Source: Pyrinomonadaceae bacterium
Lineage (GTDB): Bacteria; Acidobacteriota; Blastocatellia; Pyrinomonadales; Pyrinomonadaceae
Length of the DNA stretch: 64,000 bases
NCBI GenBank assembly: GCA_028284415.1
Contig: JANQRU010000007.1
Coordinates: 744,001 to 808,000, forward strand
Reading direction: 5' to 3'
Position numbers and translations under genes: made by a program. Of this stretch, positions 17,353 to 25,846 are shown piece by piece. The notes beneath the pieces are model-generated. The model was not told the origin of the DNA and ran no database searches. It was given only the letters and a program-made list of their open reading frames with translations. The first letter of the stretch is position 1; every line of letters starts with the position of its first letter.

Positions 17353-18291
17353 ATGGAAATAATTACTTTACAAAAAATCAAGCAAATACTCCCGAAAATC
17401 AACCTGATCTCGGAAATTGAAAAAGGTTTTATCTCATATTCAGAAAACCAAACAGTTGTTCCCCCAGTTGGCGAGCTATTACTTGAAAAAGGTGAGGTTC
17501 ATATCAAATATGGTTACATTAAAGATGACGGTTATTATGTAATAAAAATTGCTTCCGGATTTTATGAAAATGCCAAATACGGGATTTCGTCATCAAACGG
17601 TTTGATGCTTCTCTTCAAACAAGAAACCGGTGAATTAGCAAGTATCTTGCTTGATGAAGGATATTTAACCGATGTTCGCACAGCAATTGCGGGTGCGATC
17701 TCCGCAAAATATCTGGCACCTAAAAATGTAAATAAAATCGGAATTGTCGGCACAGGTATTCAAGCCCGTCTGCAACTTCGATATTTGAAGGATGTGACAG
17801 ATTGCCGAAAAGTCTTAGTTTGGGGACGAAGCGAGGAAAAACTAGTAAATTATAAGACTGAAATGGAATTGGAAGATTTTGAAGTAGAAACAACTCAAAA
17901 TGCGAGTAACATTCTTCAACCTTGCAATTTAATAGTCACAACAACACCTTCAAAAGAGGCGATTCTTTCTGCCAAAAATTTACAAAAAGGCACACACATT
18001 ACTGCTGTCGGTTCTGATACACCACACAAACAAGAGTTGGATTCCGAAATTCTTAAAATGGCAGATTTAGTAGTTGCTGATTCAATCTCACAATGCCTTG
18101 AGCGTGGAGAAATTTACAAAGCTATTTATGCTAGTAAAATTACTGAAAATGAATTAGTTGAATTGGGAGATATTATTTCGGGCAAACAATCTGGAAGAAC
18201 TTCTGATGAACAAATCACGATTGCTGACTTAACAGGAGTTGCAGTACAGGATATACAAATTGCGAAAGCTGTTTTTAAGGCTTTAGCTTAA
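17353..18291 (+). CDS. Ornithine cyclodeaminase / mu-crystallin family protein
   Basis: A 312-residue Rossmann protein of the OCD family, which includes ornithine cyclodeaminase, alanine dehydrogenase of archaeal type, ketimine reductases and proline-forming enzymes. The NAD loop is KIGIVGTGIQARLQLRYL (about residue 132 onward). HIKYGYIKDDGYYVIKIASG is the substrate Arg/Lys region, and DVRTAIAGAISAKYL is a family signature. GSDTPHKQELD has the catalytic Asp position. The reaction cannot be fixed from sequence. The last 17 bases overlap the end of the converging ybjQ gene. Confidence 0.9.
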   Translation: MEIITLQKIKQILPKINLISEIEKGFISYSENQTVVPPVGELLLEKGEVHIKYGYIKDDGYYVIKIASGFYENAKYGISSSNGLMLLFKQETGELASILLDEGYLTDVRTAIAGAISAKYLAPKNVNKIGIVGTGIQARLQLRYLKDVTDCRKVLVWGRSEEKLVNYKTEMELEDFEVETTQNASNILQPCNLIVTTTPSKEAILSAKNLQKGTHITAVGSDTPHKQELDSEILKMADLVVADSISQCLERGEIYKAIYASKITENELVELGDIISGKQSGRTSDEQITIADLTGVAVQDIQIAKAVFKALA

Positions 18292-18604
18292 CTGCAGTTC
18301 CATAAGCGAGAATTTCGGAGGCGTTTTTCATAATTCCGCTGGTTGTGAAACGCAGATTTACAACCGCATCAGCATTTAATTCCAAAGCTGCTTGAACCAT
18401 ACGGCTGATTGCTTTGTGGCGGGCTTCGGTGAGCATTTCTGTGTAACCCGAAATTTCCCCGCCGACGATGGTTTTAAAACTCGCAACGATATCTTTCCCG
18501 ACATGTTTTGTCTGTACGACATTCCCTGTCACAATTCCAAGCACTTGTTCAATTTCTCTACCAGGAACATCCGGCGTATTTGTGTAAATCATCTGTTTTT
18601 GCAT
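18275..18604 (-). CDS. YbjQ family protein (DUF74)
   Basis: A 109-residue protein of the YbjQ/heavy-metal-binding annotated family. The conserved start is GREIEQVLGIVTGNVV, followed by GGEISGYTEMLTEARHKAISRM and NADAVVNLRFTTS. These small proteins form pentameric rings; a metal role has been named but is not established. The gene is transcribed towards the OCD gene and overlaps it by 17 bases. It lies 12 bases downstream of a PD40 gene on the same strand, so it may be the last gene of that transcript. Confidence 0.9.
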   Translation of the reverse strand: MQKQMIYTNTPDVPGREIEQVLGIVTGNVVQTKHVGKDIVASFKTIVGGEISGYTEMLTEARHKAISRMVQAALELNADAVVNLRFTTSGIMKNASEILAYGTAVKLKP

Positions 18605-18616
18605 AAAATTGTTCCT

Positions 18617-19489
18617 CTATTTGTTATCCACGACTGCCAAATATTTTCCGTCTGGACTGGCAACCATTCTTGTAATGCTTTTGATTCCAAATGATTGTAA
18701 ATTAGCTATCAACATCCAGCTTTTATCCTTTTTCTCATCAAAACGATAAAGCTCCATTCCGCTTGCCATTAAGATGCTTCCGTCGGGCATCCAGCAATAA
18801 TCTCTTTTGCCATCTTTGCTTGTGATAATCGGTCGAACTGCTTGGTTTTCCGGATTGAATTCTTTTATCCAGAGCGAATCGTCGGGATGACGTTGCATAA
18901 AGCTGAATTTATTTGTATTTGGAATAAGATGCGGAACACTCGGTTGGGCATAGTTTGCAACGAATCGGTTGATGTTTTTTTCTGTGTTGATAAAGTGCAT
19001 AAAAAACGCATACCGAACCCAAACGAGTGCGTCTTTGCTTTTGTTAAAGGCGTAATATGCAATCGGTTCATTTACTTTGAATGCGGGTTTTTCTTTTTTT
19101 GTGTTTTTATCAAACTCAAAGACGGTCATTAATTGATTTTTCCCCTCGCGGACGAAGTGTAACGTATCTTTATCAAAATCCTTTGCTGAATACTCATTTG
19201 CCTCAGAGGTTACGACGGGCGAAGTTTCATTTCCTGTCAAAGAATATTTGTAAATGTCGAAATTATTCCCCGTTCGATTCGTTGTGAAATAAATCGTTTT
19301 GCTATCCTTAGAAAAATATGGTTGGTTATCATAGCCCTTTCTATTGGTAATATTTCTGCCATTAGAAAAGAGATATTTTCCGTCTTTTTTCTGAATTGAA
19401 ATAAGATAAATTTCGGTATCGGGAATTTGAGCAGAAGCTATTTGACTTAATAAAAATAGTGCTACAAAGAGCATCGTTAAAAATTTCAT
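18617..19489 (-). CDS. Exported TolB-like PD40 beta-propeller protein
   Basis: A 290-residue protein starting at the ATG at 19489, which places a perfect signal peptide at the N-terminus (MKFLTMLFVALFLL, cleavage near ASA-Q); an upstream in-frame start would hide it. Blade motifs are visible as NQPYFSKDSKTIYFTTNRTGNNFDIYKYS, PTNKFSFMQRH-like and MVASPDGKYLAVVDNK. It probably binds partners in the periplasm. The 54-residue gene lies just upstream and YbjQ downstream on the same strand. Confidence 0.88.
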   Translation of the reverse strand: MKFLTMLFVALFLLSQIASAQIPDTEIYLISIQKKDGKYLFSNGRNITNRKGYDNQPYFSKDSKTIYFTTNRTGNNFDIYKYSLTGNETSPVVTSEANEYSAKDFDKDTLHFVREGKNQLMTVFEFDKNTKKEKPAFKVNEPIAYYAFNKSKDALVWVRYAFFMHFINTEKNINRFVANYAQPSVPHLIPNTNKFSFMQRHPDDSLWIKEFNPENQAVRPIITSKDGKRDYCWMPDGSILMASGMELYRFDEKKDKSWMLIANLQSFGIKSITRMVASPDGKYLAVVDNK

Positions 19490-19496
19490 AATTTTA

Positions 19497-19661
19497 TTAT
19501 TTGCAGTTTTCACGTTTCCATTTCTCACAGTTTTCTTTTGTGTCGGGTCCATAAACAACTGTGTGTGTTGCCATAATCATTGAGCCTTCGGGTGCAACGA
19601 TGCATCCTTTGTATTTTGTATCAACTTCTGCCGCAACTATATATTTTTCTTCGTTTGCCAT
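19497..19661 (-). CDS. 54-residue protein of unknown function with three cysteines
   Basis: ATG at 19661, stop TAA at 19497-19499, seven bases before the start of the PD40 gene. The product begins MANEEKYIVAAEVDTKYKG and ends in an acidic/basic tail containing C45 and C53; C20 is the third cysteine. A purine-rich run upstream (GGAGCGAAAAAAAA) can serve as ribosome site. The spacing to the PD40 gene suggests a bicistronic unit. I recognise no family. The composition (balanced charge, no hydrophobic helix) looks like a folded cytoplasmic mini-protein rather than noise. Confidence 0.55.
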   Translation of the reverse strand: MANEEKYIVAAEVDTKYKGCIVAPEGSMIMATHTVVYGPDTKENCEKWKRENCK

Positions 19662-19712
19662 ATTTTTTTTCGCTCCAAATTTCTATTTATATTTAGTTAT
19701 TACAATTTCCTA

Positions 19713-20933
19713 CTATCTAACCTTGAAATAATCTGTTTTCCAGATATTTTCTCCTGTGCTTGTGTTTATCTTCAAAATCTCAGCAGGATAGTTATTAAAA
19801 ATAAGCTCATTTTTTTTGAAGCTAACTAAGCTAGGACTATCTCCAGCAGCAAATTCTTTTAGTTCTTTTCCAGTCTGTATGTCATAAATCCTAATAGAAT
19901 ATTGAATGCTATCCTGTTTTCTTTCCAAAGAATATTTTATAGTAACTGCTATCCTTTCCCCTTTTTCATCAAGTAAAATATCAACAACCTCTTCTCCCTC
20001 AAAAAACTTTTTTCTGAAAATCTCCTTATCATTTTCCATTTCGAAAACAGCTATTGTGTCATCAGTGTAAACGGCACTTGATAAAGCAATTATTTTCCCG
20101 TCGGATGTTGCTGAGCGTTTAGGAGGAACAAATAAATTAATCTCTGAATCTCCCATTTTGGTTTTTCCAAATGGAACGACCTCATTATTTTCAGGATTTA
20201 TTTTGAAAAAACCCCAAGGATCTGGCTGAATTTCAAAATTCCCCTTTTCGTTATATTCTTCTGGCAATCTACCCGCAATTACTAAAAGCTCCCCCTTCTC
20301 AAGTAATCTAATTGGAAGAATCCAATAGTAAAAAGCATCTTTTTTTACGCCTTCAAACTTTGTGAGCGGAAAAGAAGTTGGTTTATTTTTATTGTTTTGC
20401 TGACTTAGATTTTCAAGATAAAGCTCAAGCGGCTCTCCTTTATAATAATCGCTTGGTCGGATTGGTGCACCTGGGGCTTTACTTCCACTTGCGTACCGTT
20501 CCATTTCTCCACCTGAATAGCTTAGCAACTTATCTTCACCGATTTTGCCAATTGGTTTTCCGCCACTACGTCTTATTTTTGAACCATTAACGAGATTTAC
20601 GATAGCTTTAGGGTAAATAGCTAAGACTTCATTATTATCAGAACATAAAATATGACCTGGACTACCTATTCTCCCTTCACCTTCTTCTTTGCTTTTTTCC
20701 CTCTTAATAATTTTACCTGTTTTAGCATCGAGAAGGATTCGTGAGGGGTCACGAACGATAATCCCAATTTTTAAACCATCAGGCGTAACGCAAGAATTAT
20801 CATAAGAAGAGAAATAAGAATCATCACTAGTACAACCAAGCAATATTAAAACTAAGATAATGCATGGGAAAGCTAGCCTACGACCAATTCTATTAATCTT
20901 ATTTGTATTTTCTTTAATGATATTCTGACTCAA
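19713..20933 (-). CDS. Lipoprotein with propeller-like repeats, function unknown
   Basis: A 406-residue protein starting with TTG at 20933, inside the end of the upstream FMN-reductase gene; no ATG lies before the signal sequence. Residues 18-34 are a lipoprotein signal with a perfect lipobox LLGC (Cys34). The body shows strand-rich repeats that report values and text (ILLDAKTGKIIKREK, AVFEMENDKEIFRKKF, IRIYDIQTGKELKEF, KINTSTGENIWKTDYF), a PQQ/WD40-like propeller pattern. The asn/ser-rich start of the mature protein is a flexible linker. It is probably anchored in the outer membrane. Substrate or partner unknown. Confidence 0.8.
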   Translation of the reverse strand: MSQNIIKENTNKINRIGRRLAFPCIILVLILLGCTSDDSYFSSYDNSCVTPDGLKIGIIVRDPSRILLDAKTGKIIKREKSKEEGEGRIGSPGHILCSDNNEVLAIYPKAIVNLVNGSKIRRSGGKPIGKIGEDKLLSYSGGEMERYASGSKAPGAPIRPSDYYKGEPLELYLENLSQQNNKNKPTSFPLTKFEGVKKDAFYYWILPIRLLEKGELLVIAGRLPEEYNEKGNFEIQPDPWGFFKINPENNEVVPFGKTKMGDSEINLFVPPKRSATSDGKIIALSSAVYTDDTIAVFEMENDKEIFRKKFFEGEEVVDILLDEKGERIAVTIKYSLERKQDSIQYSIRIYDIQTGKELKEFAAGDSPSLVSFKKNELIFNNYPAEILKINTSTGENIWKTDYFKVR

Positions 20934-21492
20934 GATTTTCTCTTCCCCATTTTAAAGCTCGGCTCATCCAAACGAGTTCGTCCAAAAAACCTTCTACTCT
21001 ATTGTTATACGCATCATCTAGTAAATTTCCCTCTTCATCAAACTTCTTTTGCACTTGTGGAAAATTTAAATCAGTAAAAGTAACTGCTAGTCCTAATTCA
21101 CGAACCATCGGAACACAAGCCTCAATCACACGAGTCCCACCAAAAACTCCAGCCGACACTCCAACAAACGCAACCGCTTTGTGTATGTATTCTTTCAAAA
21201 GTAAATCCAAAACAGACTTCATAACACCGGGATAACCATGATTGTATTCGGGCATGACAATAACTAAACCGTCGGCTTTGATGATTGCATCTCGCCATTC
21301 AGGAAATTGATCTTTCAACTCTGTTCCGTAATGATCTTTTGGCAAATCAAAATCCCGCACATCAAAAAGTTTAGTTTCAATCTCTTCACGCTCTTCCATT
21401 TTTGAATGAACCCAACGAGCGACATGTTCGCTTTGTCTGTTTTTACGATTTGTCCCCAATAAAATTGGTAAAAATACTTTTTCATTTTTCAT
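20914..21492 (-). CDS. NAD(P)H-dependent FMN reductase family protein
   Basis: A 192-residue flavodoxin-fold oxidoreductase. ILLGTNRKNRQSEHVARWV is the FMN phosphate loop, and MPEYNHGYPGVMKSVLDLL carries the PEYN isoalloxazine-contact motif of the family. GVSAGVFGGTRVIE is the third loop. Such enzymes reduce quinones, azo dyes, chromate or free FMN using NAD(P)H in the cytoplasm. The stop overlaps the start of the lipoprotein gene by 20 bases, so the two are co-transcribed, though a functional link is not obvious. Confidence 0.92.
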   Translation of the reverse strand: MKNEKVFLPILLGTNRKNRQSEHVARWVHSKMEEREEIETKLFDVRDFDLPKDHYGTELKDQFPEWRDAIIKADGLVIVMPEYNHGYPGVMKSVLDLLLKEYIHKAVAFVGVSAGVFGGTRVIEACVPMVRELGLAVTFTDLNFPQVQKKFDEEGNLLDDAYNNRVEGFLDELVWMSRALKWGRENLESEYH

Positions 21493-21618
21493 AATTATTT
21501 TTAGGCATTATGACAAAAAGAAAAGCGAAACCAAAATTTAATCAGGTTTCAGTTAAATCATCTAGCTTTTATTGCTACATAAGTTAAAATCTAGTCAATA
21601 GTTTTGCGAGACATAATT

Positions 21619-21933
21619 ATGATTAACAGAAAAATTGACTTCAGTGACATGGAATGGGAATCTCCTTTGTCTGGACTAAAATCTAAAGCTTTTAAGAAAG
21701 ATAATAAGCAGATCCGTTTGCTTGAGCTTTCAATAGAACTTGAACACCCTGAATGGTGCGAAACCGGTCACATCGGATACGTTGTCGAGGGTGAAATTGA
21801 GATTATATTCGACGATGAATCAGTTAAATATCAAAAGGGAGATTCCATATATATTTCAGCTGGCAAGGAAGAAAGACATATTCCCAAGCCAATAACTGAA
21901 AAGGTCATTTTATTTATGGTTGAAGAAGTTTAA
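21619..21933 (+). CDS. Cupin domain protein
   Basis: A 104-residue single-domain cupin starting at the ATG at 21619 (an upstream TTG at 21604 is in frame but has no ribosome site). The cupin fold is marked by HIGYVVEGEIEIIFDDE and YQKGDSIYISAGKEERHIPKP. The first motif keeps a His and a Glu; the second has His at EERHIP, so a metal site is possible but incomplete compared with the classic two-His/Glu/His set. Role unknown; cupins may bind sugars or act as isomerases or dioxygenases. It is divergent from the FMN reductase gene. Confidence 0.85.
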   Translation: MINRKIDFSDMEWESPLSGLKSKAFKKDNKQIRLLELSIELEHPEWCETGHIGYVVEGEIEIIFDDESVKYQKGDSIYISAGKEERHIPKPITEKVILFMVEEV

Positions 21934-21971
21934 AAATTCCAACGCATCAGAGTGCACGAATGAGGTTTGAC

Positions 21972-22020
21972 TAGTCATTTTTTCTCCATCAAAAACTATC
22001 TTACTACCAAAAATATCTAC
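21972..22020 (-). pseudogene. Possible remnant of an amidohydrolase C-terminus
   Basis: Reading the minus strand from 22020, the frame gives VDIFGSKIVFDGEKMTSQTS. The core VFDGEKMT is identical to eight residues near the end of the D-aminoacylase-type protein encoded at 23090-24673 (NGKLVFDGEKMTDE). No start or remaining gene body precedes it; the epimerase gene ends 18 bases away. It could be a decayed paralogue or a coincidence of a common amidohydrolase ending. Confidence 0.3.
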
Positions 22021-22037
22021 TCTGAAAGTTCAATGAA

Positions 22038-23018
22038 TTAACCTTTTTTATCATCCAACGGATGAACCCATTGAAAAGTAACGCATTCATCCATAACTGC
22101 CGGAATACCTTCATGAATTGTCGGATATTTTGGTTCAAGATCGATCTCATTCCATAGAACGCCTTTTTCGACAGGTAAATTATCATTCCAAGTCTTGGCG
22201 GCATCGGGTGTGTAGAGAGATGGATAGCGACCAAACCAACGTGCGGGTGCGAGCATATATGTGCCGAGAATGGAGAGAGTTTCGGGGACTTTTATTGTGC
22301 GGAAACGAGGATAATACTGCTTTATAACATCAAAAAATTCATGCCAACTCGCTGGCAAATAATCTGCCACGGGTGAGATCCCTTCCCATCCAACTTCTGC
22401 AACGCGTATCATCACGCGAGCCGCATCTTCAATGTGCAGGTGAGCGTATAAATTTTCACCTCTGCCAGGAAACATTGCGATTCCCTTGCGAACTTCTTTA
22501 AACATTAAGTCTCTTGCACCATAAACATGCGGGAGTCTAATTGCTGCAAATTTTATCTCATTCTGATTGGCAATTTCTTTGAGTTTAATTTCAGCTTCTT
22601 TCTTGGCTTTACCATAGCCCGATTGCGGTTCGGCGGGAGTTTCTTGGTCAACGGGTTCATCCTGTTCATCATAAACAAGCAAACTGCTGGCATGGACAAA
22701 GCTTTTGACACCAGCTTCAATGGCACAATTTAATAGGTCAACTGAGCCGTCAACTATTGTCGGTTTAACGATTTTATAAGCTTCAAAACTTGCTCTTGCT
22801 CCGAGATGAATTACTGTATCAACGCCTTCGACCGCACGTTTTAAACTATCTTTTTCGAGCAGATCAGCTTGGACGATCTCAACATTTTTACGTGCAAAAA
22901 GTGAACCGCGTAAGGGTCTTCTGACCATCGCACGCGGTTTCAAATCCAATTTAATCAACTGGTTTATGACCTCATAGCCGATAAAACCGGTTGCCCCCGT
23001 GACCAAAACTTTTTCCAT
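22038..23018 (-). CDS. NAD-dependent epimerase/dehydratase family protein
   Basis: A 326-residue extended SDR. GATGFIGYEV (residues 7-16) is the NAD loop, DTVIHLGARAS marks the second strand, and SGYGKAKKEAEIKL holds the Tyr-x3-Lys catalytic pair. AAIRLPHVYGARD is the conserved substrate region. The C-terminal half (ISPVADYLPASWHEFFDVIKQYY) resembles the 3-beta-hydroxysteroid/NAD-dependent sugar branches. Substrate uncertain: nucleotide sugar or isoprenoid alcohol. It is a single gene between a short remnant and an exported amidohydrolase gene. Confidence 0.92.
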   Translation of the reverse strand: MEKVLVTGATGFIGYEVINQLIKLDLKPRAMVRRPLRGSLFARKNVEIVQADLLEKDSLKRAVEGVDTVIHLGARASFEAYKIVKPTIVDGSVDLLNCAIEAGVKSFVHASSLLVYDEQDEPVDQETPAEPQSGYGKAKKEAEIKLKEIANQNEIKFAAIRLPHVYGARDLMFKEVRKGIAMFPGRGENLYAHLHIEDAARVMIRVAEVGWEGISPVADYLPASWHEFFDVIKQYYPRFRTIKVPETLSILGTYMLAPARWFGRYPSLYTPDAAKTWNDNLPVEKGVLWNEIDLEPKYPTIHEGIPAVMDECVTFQWVHPLDDKKG

Positions 23019-23089
23019 AAATTTAATCTTATACTTTAGACTGAGACTTTGTCGAAGTTTTTATATATTAGGCTTATTTTAATTATTGT

Positions 23090-24673
23090 TTAAGAATTGC
23101 CACGTAAAGCCTGTCCCGGCATTTCATCTGTCATTTTTTCTCCGTCGAATACCAACTTTCCATTTACAATTACAGCTTTAAAACCTTCTGCATATTGATG
23201 TGGCTTTTCAAAGGTTGCTTTATCAGTAACTGTTTTTTCGTCAAAAATTATGATGTCGGCAGCGAAGTTTTCTTTGAGCAAACCTCTGTCTTTTAGTTTG
23301 AAAGTTTGGGCAGGCAAGGATGTCATTTTTCGAATCGCATCTTCTAATGTAATGATTTTCAGTTCGCGGACGTATCTTCCTAAAACTCGTGCATTGTTGC
23401 CATAACCTCTTGGATGGGGAACGCCTACATTAAATTGTCGAACTCCCGAATCGGCGGCAATCATTGTAAATGGTTGTTGCATAATGTTTTTGACATCACG
23501 CTCATCCATCATTCGATAAACCATCTGCACGCGACCTGTTTTATACATCTCAAAAACTTGTTCAATCTGCTTATCTAATTTTGCCGAGCCTTTTGTAATT
23601 TTTGTGATCTCTGCAATATTTTTACCGTTGAATTCGGGATTTGCCCTGTAATCGGCGACGTATGCGTAGCTAAAATCTTTGAAACCTCTTTTCTTGAGTG
23701 ATGCTTTTAAGTCCTTGATGATTTTTTTGCGTGTTTCGGGTTTTTCGATGCGTTTTGTTCCTTCTTCGCGTCCGCCCGCAATTGCCCAGCTCGGCAGACG
23801 TGCATCAAGTGAAGTTGAAGAAGCAGTATAAGAGTATTGGTCAATCGTCACCTGTTGTCCACGCTCTCTAGCTGATTTTACAATTCCGATTGTTTGGTCG
23901 CTACCGCCCCACATATTTTTCGCAGCAATCTTAAAATGTGAAATGTGAACAGGCATATTTGCTTTTTCACCGATGTTGATAGCTTCATTAATTGCAGGAA
24001 CTACATCTACACCTTCATCACGTATGTGGCTTGCGTAAACTCCACCATATTTTGATGCGGCTTTAGCAAGTTCAACGACCTCTTGAGTTTTAGAATAAGT
24101 TCCCGGAACATAAATTAAACCTGTCGATAAACCAACTGCTCCGCCTTTCATTGCATTTTCAACGACTTTGTTCATTTCCGCTTGTTGCTCAGCGGTTGGT
24201 TGAACATCATCCAAACCAAGAACTTTTTTACGCACCGCGTTATGTCCGATCAAAGTTCCGATATTGATTGCCAGCGGTTCATCTTTTACGCGACTTAAAA
24301 ACTTTCCTGAAAAGACAACTGAATTTCCGCAGTTTCCCGTTATAATGGAGGTTACTCCCATCCGAATAAAATTTTCAGCTTTCGGTCTTTTGTAGATATG
24401 TTCTGTATGAGCATGAACGTCAATAAAACCCGGTGAAACAATATTATTTTTTGCATCAATTATCTGGCTAGTGTCGTCTGTTTTCACTTGTCCGATTTTG
24501 GCAATTTTTCCGTCTTTGATTGCAATCGAGCCGTAAAACCAAGGATTCCCCGTGCCGTCAATAACGCGAGCATTTGTAATGACCAAATCAAAAGATTCTG
24601 TAATGTGAGAAAAAATTGTGTTAGGCGTGATCAATAAAAAAATGATTAATAAAAATGAAAGATATTTGTTCAT
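23090..24673 (-). CDS. Exported N-acyl-D-amino-acid deacylase-type amidohydrolase
   Basis: A 527-residue protein with a signal peptide (cleavage near residue 22). It has the D-aminoacylase architecture: VITNARVIDGTGNPWFYGSIAIKDGKI at the start, metal ligands in DVHAHTEH, TGNCGNSVVF with the conserved Cys, then GLIYVPGTYSKTQEVVELAKA, ASHIRDEG and MPVHISHFKIAAK. ALRGNS ends the protein after VFDGEKMTDE. Enzymes of this group deacylate N-acyl-D-amino acids or related D-aminoacyl dipeptides, here outside the cytoplasm. It neighbours other exported hydrolases on the same strand. Confidence 0.9.
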   Translation of the reverse strand: MNKYLSFLLIIFLLITPNTIFSHITESFDLVITNARVIDGTGNPWFYGSIAIKDGKIAKIGQVKTDDTSQIIDAKNNIVSPGFIDVHAHTEHIYKRPKAENFIRMGVTSIITGNCGNSVVFSGKFLSRVKDEPLAINIGTLIGHNAVRKKVLGLDDVQPTAEQQAEMNKVVENAMKGGAVGLSTGLIYVPGTYSKTQEVVELAKAASKYGGVYASHIRDEGVDVVPAINEAINIGEKANMPVHISHFKIAAKNMWGGSDQTIGIVKSARERGQQVTIDQYSYTASSTSLDARLPSWAIAGGREEGTKRIEKPETRKKIIKDLKASLKKRGFKDFSYAYVADYRANPEFNGKNIAEITKITKGSAKLDKQIEQVFEMYKTGRVQMVYRMMDERDVKNIMQQPFTMIAADSGVRQFNVGVPHPRGYGNNARVLGRYVRELKIITLEDAIRKMTSLPAQTFKLKDRGLLKENFAADIIIFDEKTVTDKATFEKPHQYAEGFKAVIVNGKLVFDGEKMTDEMPGQALRGNS

Positions 24674-24725
24674 AATTTTTTCCCGATTTACAGTTTTAAA
24701 AATTTGTTTTCCGATCTGTTAATTG

Positions 24726-25844
24726 CTACTGATTATTCTTATTAATTATTCCCAAAACGACTTGAGCCGCTGCAGCCATCCCCTTCTGGCTGTGCCCAAT
24801 TCTTGGAGCATCAATCAAACGCCAAGTTGTATTTGGATTAAGTTCTACAATTTTTTTGTACATAAACTCGGCTCTTTTATATCTATTCTCTCCCTGAGCA
24901 TCTGCTTCTTCGGTTTGTCTTAAATTGGAAGTCCGTCTGGTATCCTCAGTTCCTCGTAAAATAAACACATTGCGTTTCGTATAATTTAGCAAATCCTCTT
25001 TTGTAAAAGAAAATTTCTTATGCTTGTAGCCATATGGATATTTAACATTTAAGTCGGGTAACGTGTACCAACCGGAATTCGCTGTTAGTGCTACCCGAAC
25101 AGGAGCTTCTACCATCAAAAACATAAATCTATGAACGAACTGTCCGCCCGCCGAATGTCCAAAAATATCAAAATAATCCTTTTCTAAACCAAAACCTTTT
25201 TTGACTTCTTTTTGAATGTCCGCCACGACTTGAAATGACCATTTTGCCCGGCGTTTGAGCAATTGTTTACTGGTAAGAATATTTCCCAGATTATACATCC
25301 TTGAGCCTTTCCAATTTTTATCATCAAAATGTGGAGCAATAACTATATAGTCATTTTTTTCTGCCCATCTTTCCCATGAAAGTATATAAACATCAGGATT
25401 CCGACTCAGACCATGCATAACCAATATAATTCTTGTTTTGGCACCAAGCGTTTTTGGAACATACATATATGTCCGAACATCAGGATTGAGCTCACTTTTA
25501 TACCAAAATGAAGACGTTCTGCCGGGTTTAAAAACTCTGATTTCGTATTTTTGGCTAAAGTTTTCTCCAGTAGCATTAATATGATAAATCGTTTCTTTGC
25601 CTCCAACTTTTGGCAAATCGACAGTAATTTCTTTACCTTTTGCTGAAGCGAAATTTTCTTTTAGTTTAGACTTTCCGCTGGTTTCATCAATTTTTTCTTG
25701 AATGACAGACCAAGAATCAGCTTTTTCATTTTGAAAGGTATGCGTTCCAGTAAGCTTAAATTGCTCAATAGTTTCAGCTTGAACAGTTGTTAAACTAATA
25801 AAAAACAAACAACAAACTAACGAAATATATTTAATCTTTTTCAT
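24726..25844 (-). CDS. Exported alpha/beta hydrolase, PHB-depolymerase/feruloyl esterase-like
   Basis: A 372-residue protein with a signal peptide (MKKIKYISLVCCLFFISLTT, cleavage near QAE). An N-terminal beta region (residues 25-120) precedes an esterase fold: TRIILVMHGLSRNPDVY is the oxyanion region, FGHSAGGQFVHRF holds the catalytic Ser, and APRIGHSQKGM supplies the catalytic His. The pattern matches secreted polyester or feruloyl esterases. The transporter gene upstream ends two bases before the start codon, so both are in one transcript. Confidence 0.87.
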   Translation of the reverse strand: MKKIKYISLVCCLFFISLTTVQAETIEQFKLTGTHTFQNEKADSWSVIQEKIDETSGKSKLKENFASAKGKEITVDLPKVGGKETIYHINATGENFSQKYEIRVFKPGRTSSFWYKSELNPDVRTYMYVPKTLGAKTRIILVMHGLSRNPDVYILSWERWAEKNDYIVIAPHFDDKNWKGSRMYNLGNILTSKQLLKRRAKWSFQVVADIQKEVKKGFGLEKDYFDIFGHSAGGQFVHRFMFLMVEAPVRVALTANSGWYTLPDLNVKYPYGYKHKKFSFTKEDLLNYTKRNVFILRGTEDTRRTSNLRQTEEADAQGENRYKRAEFMYKKIVELNPNTTWRLIDAPRIGHSQKGMAAAAQVVLGIINKNNQ

Positions 25845-25846
25845 AG

